From Verrucomicrobiales bacterium (lineage in GTDB: Bacteria; Verrucomicrobiota; Verrucomicrobiia; Verrucomicrobiales; V1-33), in assembly GCA_028293305.1 (NCBI GenBank), contig JAQGPD010000074.1:1-16780 (forward strand): a stretch of DNA of 16,780 bases. The letters run 5' to 3'. The translations under genes were made by a program, and so were the position numbers. Of this stretch, positions 6,940 to 12,714 are shown piece by piece (positions within the stretch are counted from its first letter, which is position 1; the number at the start of each line of letters is the position of its first letter). The notes beneath the pieces are model-generated. The model searched no databases. It was given only the letters and a program-made list of their open reading frames with translations, and had not been told where the DNA came from.

Positions 6940-8568
6940 ATGGAAACGGACTACGACGTGGTGATCATCGGCGGCGCCCTGGCCGGCGCCAGCATGGGGC
7001 TGCTCCTGCGCCGTGAGCGCCCGGACGCGCGCGTGCTCATTGTGGAGCGCAGCACCGCCTTTGACTTCAAAGTCGGTGAGAGCACCTCGGAAATCGCAGG
7101 CGCTTTTCTAACCCGCGTCCTGCGGATCGGATCGTGGCTCTCCCGCGAACAAATCGCCAAGAACGGCCTCCGCTTCTGGTTCACTTCCCCCGGCAACGAC
7201 TGCCTCGGACGCTGCGCGGAAATCGGCCCCAAGCTCCAAGTCCGGCTGCCCGCCTATCAACTCGACCGCGCCAAGCTGGACACCCACGTCCTCGACCTCG
7301 CGCGCCAGTCCGGCTGCGAGGTCCGCCGCCCCGCCGTGATCCGGAATCTGGAACTGAACGGCGTGGGCGCGAACCGCGCCACCCTGACAGAAAACGGAAT
7401 CGAAACCTCCATCACCGCCAAATGGATCGTGGATGCCTCCGGCCGCGCCGCCGTCATCGCCCGCCACCGCGGCACGCTGCAGAATCTCAGCGACCATCCC
7501 ACCGCCAGCCTCTGGTGCCGCTTCACCGGAGTCGCGGATTTGGACGCGCATGAACTCATTGAAAAACACCCTGGCCTGGCCCGCCGGGTCTGGTCGCAGC
7601 GCAGCACCGCGACCAATCACCTGACCGGCGATGGCTGGTGGGCGTGGATCATTCCGCTGCAGGGCGGCGAAGTCAGCGTGGGCATCACCTGGGACCGGCG
7701 GATTTTTGAAATGCCCACCGCCGGCTCCATCCCGGACCGTCTGCGCGGCGTGCTCATGGAGCACCCGGTCGGAAAATATTTGATGGAACACGCCGTCGCC
7801 GTGGAGGAGGACGCGCGGTCCTACGGCACGGTCGCCTATCAAAACACGGAGGTCACCGGCGATGGCTGGGCCACCGTGGGCGACTCCTCCGGATTCATGG
7901 ATCCGCTCTACAGCCACGGCATTGATTTTATCGGAAATACCGTCTGGGCGGTCAGCCGCCTGATCCTGGATTCCTTGTCAGGAAATGATGTCAGTGAAAA
8001 AGTGGCCGCGTATGACGTGAACTACCGCGAGAGCTACAGCCGCTGGTTCCGCGCGCTCTACAAGGACAAGTATTATTACCTCGGCGACGCCGAACTGATG
8101 AATGCCGCGGTGTTGCTGGATGTGGCTTGTTATTTCGTGGGGCCGGTGCGCATGGTCTGGGCGGACCACCAAAAGGAATTGTGCTCCCTGCCCTATGGCG
8201 GGCCCATCGGTTCCGCGTTTGGAAAGTTCATGGCCTTTTACAACCGGCGCTTCGTCCACCTCGCCGCCAAGCGCCGCGCCAACGGCACCTTCGGCCGACG
8301 GAATGTGGACCACCAATTCATTTTCCGCGATAGCTTCCAGCCCTCTTTCGCGGTGCGGAATTTGTTATTCGACGGTCTCAAAGCCTGGGCGCGTCTGGAA
8401 GTCTCCGCCCTGTTTGCCCGTCGCCCCGCCACCGATCCCGCCGCCACCCCGGCTGCCCCGAAACCTGTTATGCCGCCAACCGCCGCCGCCGCCGCGCCTG
8501 CGACGGCCTATCATTCCGCGCCCGCCCCCCTGCCCGCCTCCCCGGCCATGCCACTTTCCGTCCCTTGA
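6940..8568 (+). CDS. FAD-dependent oxidoreductase, tryptophan-halogenase-like / geranylgeranyl-reductase-like group
   Basis: A 542-residue single-component-type flavoprotein. The Rossmann FAD motif is VVIIGGALAGASMG (7-20), followed by an acidic strand end IVERS, the KVGEST block (44-49) typical of halogenase-like flavoproteins, and VDASGR. A W-x-W-x-I-P motif lies at W234-A-W236-I-I-P239, and the second FAD motif is TVGDSSGFMDPLYSHGID (312-329). WxWxIP is characteristic of flavin-dependent halogenases, where it limits monooxygenation, but proteins of this wider family keep it without proven halogenation. The conserved active-site lysine of true halogenases could not be located with certainty, so substrate and reaction are open. 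The last 55 or so residues are a Pro/Ala-rich tail. The stop overlaps the TTG start of the chorismatase gene (TTGA), implying coupled expression and a joint role in aromatic metabolism. Confidence 0.82.
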   Translation: METDYDVVIIGGALAGASMGLLLRRERPDARVLIVERSTAFDFKVGESTSEIAGAFLTRVLRIGSWLSREQIAKNGLRFWFTSPGNDCLGRCAEIGPKLQVRLPAYQLDRAKLDTHVLDLARQSGCEVRRPAVIRNLELNGVGANRATLTENGIETSITAKWIVDASGRAAVIARHRGTLQNLSDHPTASLWCRFTGVADLDAHELIEKHPGLARRVWSQRSTATNHLTGDGWWAWIIPLQGGEVSVGITWDRRIFEMPTAGSIPDRLRGVLMEHPVGKYLMEHAVAVEEDARSYGTVAYQNTEVTGDGWATVGDSSGFMDPLYSHGIDFIGNTVWAVSRLILDSLSGNDVSEKVAAYDVNYRESYSRWFRALYKDKYYYLGDAELMNAAVLLDVACYFVGPVRMVWADHQKELCSLPYGGPIGSAFGKFMAFYNRRFVHLAAKRRANGTFGRRNVDHQFIFRDSFQPSFAVRNLLFDGLKAWARLEVSALFARRPATDPAATPAAPKPVMPPTAAAAAPATAYHSAPAPLPASPAMPLSVP

Positions 8569-9623
8569 AAAAACCCCGTTCGTCCCCGCGCCCGCAAGCC
8601 ACCGGACCGATCCCCCCATCCCCACCCCCCTTGTCCCTGCCAGCCCCCAACCCCTGCCAACTCATCGTCCGTCCCGGTGCCCGTCAAACCCGCCTGCTTC
8701 CTGAACCGGGGGCCATGATCCTCGAGATTCCGATGCCCTGGCTCGCCGGGCCGCGGGAGGAACTCATCGCCACCGGCACACCCCTAACCGGTCCGGAGGG
8801 AAAGGACGGACTTTTCCTGACAAAACTTCCCGACGGCGGACTGGTCGGCGCCGCCGTGGCCCCGCCGGATCTGGACCCCCATGCCGCCGCCCGGTTTCTG
8901 TATTCGCGGATGCTGTCGAGTTTGTCAGGGAACCGCCTGCAACGGATCTGGAACTATATCCCGGGCATCAATGCGGAAGGCAATGGCCTGGAAAATTACC
9001 GCGCCTTCAACGCCGGCCGCCAGGCCGCGTTCATCACCGCGCACGGCCCGGATTTTGTCCCCCGTCTCCCCGCCGCCTCCGCGCTGGGAACCAATGGCGG
9101 CCGCATGGCGCTGTGTTTCCTGGCAGGACCCGGCGAGCCACGCCATGTGGAAAATCCGGAACAGGTTCCCGCCTTTGAATACCCTGCGGAATACGGCGCC
9201 TCCCCGCCATCCTTCGCCCGGGCCACAACCGTCAGCGACGCCTCGCGCCAATCCTACTTTTTGTCAGGAACCGCCAGCATCAAGGGCCACGCCAGCCTCG
9301 GCGCGGACTTCGCGCAACAGGCCGGACTCACCTTCGACAATGTCCGCCTCATGTTCTCGCGCATGGCCCTTCCCCCCGGCACGCCCGGCGCGTGGAAAAT
9401 CTTCCTGCGCCACCGCGCGGACCTCCCCGCCGCCCAGGCCGCCCTGGCCGCCGCCTTTCCGGAAGCCTTGCCGGACGCGATGTTCCTCGAAGCCGATATC
9501 TGCCGCGCCTCGCTGCTGCTGGAAGTCGAAGCCACCTTCCACACACCCGCCGCGCTTGCCGCCCGGGACCGGGATTTGCCGGACCCTTCCGCCGCGGAAA
9601 CGCCGGAGTGTTTTCCAAATTGA
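8565..9623 (+). CDS. chorismatase (FkbO/Hyg5/XanB2 family)
   Basis: Chorismatases cleave chorismate to pyruvate plus either dihydroxycyclohexadiene carboxylate (FkbO type) or 3- and/or 4-hydroxybenzoate (Hyg5 and XanB2 types). Diagnostic blocks are R127-I-W-N-Y-I-P-G-I-N136, NYRAFNAGR (144-152), YFLSGTASIKGHAS (231-244) and, near the C-terminus, DICRASLLLEVEA (311-323). From memory of Hyg5, a catalytic Glu lies seven residues after an active-site Cys; here C313 and E320 have that spacing, hinting at the hydroxybenzoate-forming type. The start is uncertain. TTG 8565 gives 352 residues, close to the family's roughly 340, and overlaps the upstream stop. TTG 8631 gives 330. ATG 8715 gives 302 and leaves only 76 residues before RIWNY, which seems too few. 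The first 30 residues are Pro-rich and unlike the family. XanB2 feeds xanthomonadin pigment and coenzyme Q synthesis in Xanthomonas. Confidence 0.85.
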   Translation: MKKPRSSPRPQATGPIPPSPPPLSLPAPNPCQLIVRPGARQTRLLPEPGAMILEIPMPWLAGPREELIATGTPLTGPEGKDGLFLTKLPDGGLVGAAVAPPDLDPHAAARFLYSRMLSSLSGNRLQRIWNYIPGINAEGNGLENYRAFNAGRQAAFITAHGPDFVPRLPAASALGTNGGRMALCFLAGPGEPRHVENPEQVPAFEYPAEYGASPPSFARATTVSDASRQSYFLSGTASIKGHASLGADFAQQAGLTFDNVRLMFSRMALPPGTPGAWKIFLRHRADLPAAQAALAAAFPEALPDAMFLEADICRASLLLEVEATFHTPAALAARDRDLPDPSAAETPECFPN

Positions 9624-9671
9624 TGTCCGGCCCTATCAAACGCCGCACCTCATCACATCGCCTCCGATTCA

Positions 9672-9725
9672 CCGCCATTCACCGCCATTCATCCCCGCCA
9701 TTCATCCCCGCCATTCATCCCCGCC
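9672..9725 (+). repeat. 13-bp minisatellite upstream of the PagL-like gene
   Basis: The unit ccgccattcatcc occurs three times head to tail without mismatch (9682-9694, 9695-9707, 9708-9720). It is preceded by a 10-base truncated copy ccgccattca (9672-9681) and followed by a 5-base start of another (9721-9725). It lies in the 129-base gap between chorismatase and the PagL-like gene, ending 27 bases before the latter's ATG. Exact tandem copies suggest recent slippage. Confidence 0.9.
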
Positions 9726-9752
9726 CCCGCCGCCAGCCCGCCCCACAGACCC

Positions 9753-10403
9753 ATGAGATTTCTCCCCATCACCCGACTTTTCCGCCTTGCTGGTTTTTTG
9801 TCAGGATCCGCCCTGCTCACGGCCACCGCCGGGGCGGGCGTGTCCTCCACGGGGAAGAATCCCATCACCGCCCCGGCCTCCGCCCTGCCGGACCCGGCGT
9901 CGCAATGGGCCTTCGACGTGGAAGGCGGCGCGCTGTGGCGGGTTTCGGATAACACTTTTCTGGACTACACGGTCGTCCCCGTCATTTTCTCACTGCGCAC
10001 CCCGGCGCACATCCGCATGGATCTCGGCGGCGGTGAACTCACCGTGCGCGCCCGCTTCAGCCTCCTGACAGAAGCCGTGGCGCAAGGCCCGGAGAGCGCC
10101 TATCTCGGTTTTTCCGCCAGCCCGTCCGTGGAATATTGGCTGCGCAAAGGCGGGCCGGATTGCCTTTATGCCAGTGTGGGCGGCGGGTTTGGTTATATCA
10201 ACAGTCAGGACACCCCCGGCGGCCAGGGTCAGGATTTCACGCTGAACTGGTTCGCCACGGCCGGCCTGCGTCATTATGTTTCCTCCGCGTTCTCGGTGAA
10301 TGCGGGGGTGATGTTCCAGCATTGGTCCAACGGCGGCGCCACGGATCCGAATCCCGGACTCGACGCACTGGGACCGATGATCGGCGGAACCTGGCATTTC
10401 TAA
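9753..10403 (+). CDS. PagL-like lipid A 3-O-deacylase (acyloxyacyl hydrolase family)
   Basis: A 216-residue outer-membrane beta-barrel enzyme expected to remove the 3-O-linked acyl chain of lipid A. Residues 1 to about 29 form a signal peptide (MRFLPITRLFRLAGFLSGSA then small residues). The rest has alternating beta-strand character and ends in Phe, as barrel proteins often do. The active-site segment H190-W-S192-N-G-G-A-T-D-P-N-P-G-L-D204 lines up with Pseudomonas aeruginosa PagL His126, Ser128 and Glu140 at identical spacing; the catalytic Glu is replaced by Asp. The ATG at 9753 is chosen for the signal peptide; no Shine-Dalgarno is visible and a minisatellite lies just upstream. It could be co-transcribed with the chorismatase (129-base gap) or stand alone. 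Family assignment is good; activity is inferred. Confidence 0.8.
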   Translation: MRFLPITRLFRLAGFLSGSALLTATAGAGVSSTGKNPITAPASALPDPASQWAFDVEGGALWRVSDNTFLDYTVVPVIFSLRTPAHIRMDLGGGELTVRARFSLLTEAVAQGPESAYLGFSASPSVEYWLRKGGPDCLYASVGGGFGYINSQDTPGGQGQDFTLNWFATAGLRHYVSSAFSVNAGVMFQHWSNGGATDPNPGLDALGPMIGGTWHF

Positions 10404-10480
10404 CCGGTTTTCCGCACCGCCGCCCGCTGCCCCGTGACGCGTTCCGATCCCCGCACGGCGCCTGCGAAGCGGCTTGCCCC

Positions 10481-10497
10481 GGACGCCCGCCGCGTCC
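10481..10497 (+). terminator. possible weak terminator hairpin after the PagL-like gene
   Basis: ggacgc (10481-10486), loop ccgcc, gcgtcc (10492-10497) form a 6-bp GC stem. The only T-run, tttt, comes about ten bases later, so termination is uncertain. It is the only structure noted in the 164 bases between the PagL-like gene and the next start. Confidence 0.3.
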
Positions 10498-10567
10498 AGG
10501 CTGTCGACTTTTCCAATCCCGGCATTCCGCCTACGCGTCCCATATTTTCTGACCGCCCCGCCCGCTT

Positions 10568-11392
10568 ATGATGTCGTTCCATGTGCTGTATCTGGTCATC
10601 GGATTGTTGTTGGCGCTCATGACCGCGTCCTGGTTTATCCAACGTTTCCGCCGCCGCACGGGGGCGCTGCGCGTCCGCCACTTCGCCTTTCCTTCCAGAT
10701 GGTTGGAATATCTTGAAGCCAATGTCCCGCTTTACCGCCGGCTCCCCGTGGACCTCCGCGACCGCCTGCAGGACCGCATCCTGAACTTCGTGGATGGCAA
10801 ACGCTGGAAACACTGCGGCGGCCTGGAAGCGGTGACGGACGAAATGAAAGTCACCATCGCCGGCCAGGCCTGCTTCCTCCTGCTCGGCCGCGCCGCCGCC
10901 CAGGACTTCGCCCGCGTGCTGACGATCATGGTTTACCCCACCGCCCGCGGCACGGAGGATGACCCGGACTCGGTCCTCCCGCCGGTGGAGTCCTGGCCTT
11001 CCGCCTCGGTGTTGCTCGCCTGGGATGAAGTCAAGAAAACGGCGCGCGATCTCCGCGACGACCGCAACGAGGTCATCCACGAATTCGCCCGCCAACTGGA
11101 TCTCGAGGACGGCCGCGCCGACGGAAAGCCCATCCTCCAGGACCCCTGCCAGCACACCGCCTGGGCCCGCGTCATGAATCACGCCTTCGTCAACGCGAGC
11201 CCGCCGGGGGATTCCGCCGCCGCCGGTTCCTGGCCGGACCGCCTGCATGCGGGCGAACCCGGCGAAAATTTCGCGGCCGGCACGGAACTTTTCTATCAAA
11301 ACCCCGCCCAGCTCGAAAAACGCCACCCGGACCTCTATGGCCTGCTGCGCGATTTTTACAAGCTGGATCCCGCCCGATGGCTGAAACGTTAG
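10568..11392 (+). CDS. MtfA-like (peptidase family M90) protein with altered zinc motif
   Basis: A 274-residue relative of E. coli MtfA, the Mlc titration factor and zinc aminopeptidase. An N-terminal hydrophobic helix (about 5-23) followed by FRRR suggests a membrane anchor with the domain in the cytoplasm. Family blocks seen are VPLYRRLP near 53-60, the zinc region VIHEFARQLDLEDGRADG (169-186) and the C-terminal ENFAAGTELFYQNPAQLE followed by HPDLYGLLRDFYKLDP. The normal HEFAHQLD motif reads H171-E-F-A-R175: the second zinc histidine is Arg (CGC, one base from CAC), and the usual EFFA is ENFA. The protein may therefore not be an active peptidase. Two adjacent ATG codons (10568, 10571) are possible starts; neither has a clear ribosome-binding site. 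Its last 16 bases overlap the MFS transporter gene, indicating an operon. Confidence 0.8.
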   Translation: MMSFHVLYLVIGLLLALMTASWFIQRFRRRTGALRVRHFAFPSRWLEYLEANVPLYRRLPVDLRDRLQDRILNFVDGKRWKHCGGLEAVTDEMKVTIAGQACFLLLGRAAAQDFARVLTIMVYPTARGTEDDPDSVLPPVESWPSASVLLAWDEVKKTARDLRDDRNEVIHEFARQLDLEDGRADGKPILQDPCQHTAWARVMNHAFVNASPPGDSAAAGSWPDRLHAGEPGENFAAGTELFYQNPAQLEKRHPDLYGLLRDFYKLDPARWLKR

Positions 11393-12645
11393 CCAGCAGT
11401 CCCGCCTCCCCGCTCCCGGGGCCCGTCCCCGCTTCCCTCACGGAATCCGGTCCCCCGCCCGGTGTCGGCAAGGTGCCCCTGGCCATCCTGTTTTTCCTGC
11501 ACGCCGGCGCCATGGCGGCCAATACAGTCCCGCTGGCGAATGTCCTGAAAAGCCACGGCATCAGCGGCCAGGCGACCACCTTCGCGTTCTGCACCGGCGG
11601 CATCGCGGCGTTCATCTCCCCCATGATCGCGGGCTCGCTGGCCGACCGCCGCGTCCCGCCGGAGCGCCTGCTGGCGGCCCTTTGTTTCGGCTCGGCGTTT
11701 TTTCTGGCCCTGACGTATTGGGCGATCCAACACTATTGGGGGACCGCCTGGGTGCTGGGGAGCATGATGGCCTACGCGCTCGTCACCGCCCCGGGTTTCG
11801 GCCTCCTGACAAGTATTGTCCTCTCAAGACTCAGGGACGCCCAACGCGAATACGGCCCCCTCCGCGCCTGGGCGACCTGGGGCTGGATGGTGTCCTCGTT
11901 CTCCATTTCCTGGCTGCTGCATGCGGATAAATCCCCCGCCTCCGGCTACGGTGCGGCGGTGATCTTTTTCGTGGAGGCCTGCTTTTGCCTGACACTCATT
12001 CCCACTCCCCCGACCCCCTCGAAAGAGGCACGGCGCTGGCGCGATTTCTTCGGCTGGGAAGCGCTCCAGCTGCTCCGCCATCCGGACCACCGCCTGATTT
12101 TCCTGACATCCGCGATTTTCAGCGCGGTGCTCTCCACGTTTTACCGCTACTCATCGGCCCACCTCTCGGACCTCGGTGATCCCTCGCCGTCGGCGACGAT
12201 GGGCTTCGCTCAGGTTCTGGAAGGCATCGCCATGTTCGCCGTCGCGGCACTGCTCACGCGTTTTCGTTTGAAATGGGTATTGCTCGCGGGATTGCTGGCC
12301 GGGGTGTTCCGCCTCGGGCTCATGGCCACCAACATGCATTCCTGGCTGGTGCTCAGCATCGCCCTCCACGGTCCGGTCTTTGTGCTTTTCTATCCAACCA
12401 CGCAAATCTACCTGGAACAACGCGTCGATCATCACCTCCGCGCGCAAAGCCAGGCGCTGCTCTCGCTTCTGAACAGCGGCGTGGGAAATCTCAGCGGCTA
12501 CCTGCTGATCGGCATCTGGCACACGCACTGCACCACGCCGGCGGGAGTGGACTGGACGAAGTTTTGGACGCCCGTCGCCATCATCACCGCGCTGCTATCC
12601 GCTTTTTTCGCGGCCTTTTACCGCGGCAATAAACGTCCTGACTGA
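11377..12645 (+). CDS. MFS transporter, nucleoside:H+ symporter (NHS)-like
   Basis: A 422-residue inner-membrane transporter with about 12 hydrophobic segments after a roughly 30-residue Pro-rich cytoplasmic start; the first helix begins near VPLAILFFLHAGAMAANTVPL. The loop after the second segment has the MFS-type sequence GSLADRRVPPERLL. The stretch GPLRAWATWGWMVSSFSI corresponds to the GKIR..GTIGW region of NupG/XapB-like nucleoside:H+ symporters, and FYPTTQIYLEQRVDHHLRAQSQALLSLL fits the conserved eleventh-helix region of that family. Distant members are common in Verrucomicrobiota and Bacteroidota with unproven substrates, so nucleoside uptake is only a family-level guess. The ATG overlaps the end of the MtfA-like gene by 16 bases, so the two are probably translated from one message. 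The gene ends 69 bases before mutS. Confidence 0.8.
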   Translation: MAETLASSPASPLPGPVPASLTESGPPPGVGKVPLAILFFLHAGAMAANTVPLANVLKSHGISGQATTFAFCTGGIAAFISPMIAGSLADRRVPPERLLAALCFGSAFFLALTYWAIQHYWGTAWVLGSMMAYALVTAPGFGLLTSIVLSRLRDAQREYGPLRAWATWGWMVSSFSISWLLHADKSPASGYGAAVIFFVEACFCLTLIPTPPTPSKEARRWRDFFGWEALQLLRHPDHRLIFLTSAIFSAVLSTFYRYSSAHLSDLGDPSPSATMGFAQVLEGIAMFAVAALLTRFRLKWVLLAGLLAGVFRLGLMATNMHSWLVLSIALHGPVFVLFYPTTQIYLEQRVDHHLRAQSQALLSLLNSGVGNLSGYLLIGIWHTHCTTPAGVDWTKFWTPVAIITALLSAFFAAFYRGNKRPD

Positions 12646-12677
12646 TCACCCGCCCGCCTGCCGGGGAACGCATCGCC

Positions 12678-12705
12678 TTGCGCGCGAAGACCATACCGCT
12701 ATGCT
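12678..12705 (+). promoter_or_regulatory. mutS: possible sigma-70-type promoter of mutS
   Basis: ttgcgc (12678-12683), a 16-base spacer and tatgct (12700-12705). A transcript would start near 12711-12713, almost at the ATG at 12715, giving a leaderless or near-leaderless message; this agrees with the lack of a Shine-Dalgarno. Identified by eye only. Confidence 0.35.
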
Positions 12706-12714
12706 CGCCCTCCT

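Noticed and set aside
6744..7016. Small plus-strand open frame of 90 codons before the flavoenzyme
   Set aside because: It has no homologous look, is Pro/Ala/Arg-rich, and crosses the REP-like element and the conserved FAD motif in another frame.
6940..8568. Calling this gene a proven tryptophan halogenase
   Set aside because: The WxWxIP and FAD motifs fit, but the catalytic lysine could not be placed and many relatives are plain oxidoreductases; left at group level.
9672..9725. CRISPR-like array
   Set aside because: The units are contiguous with no spacers, so this is a simple tandem repeat; no cas genes are nearby.
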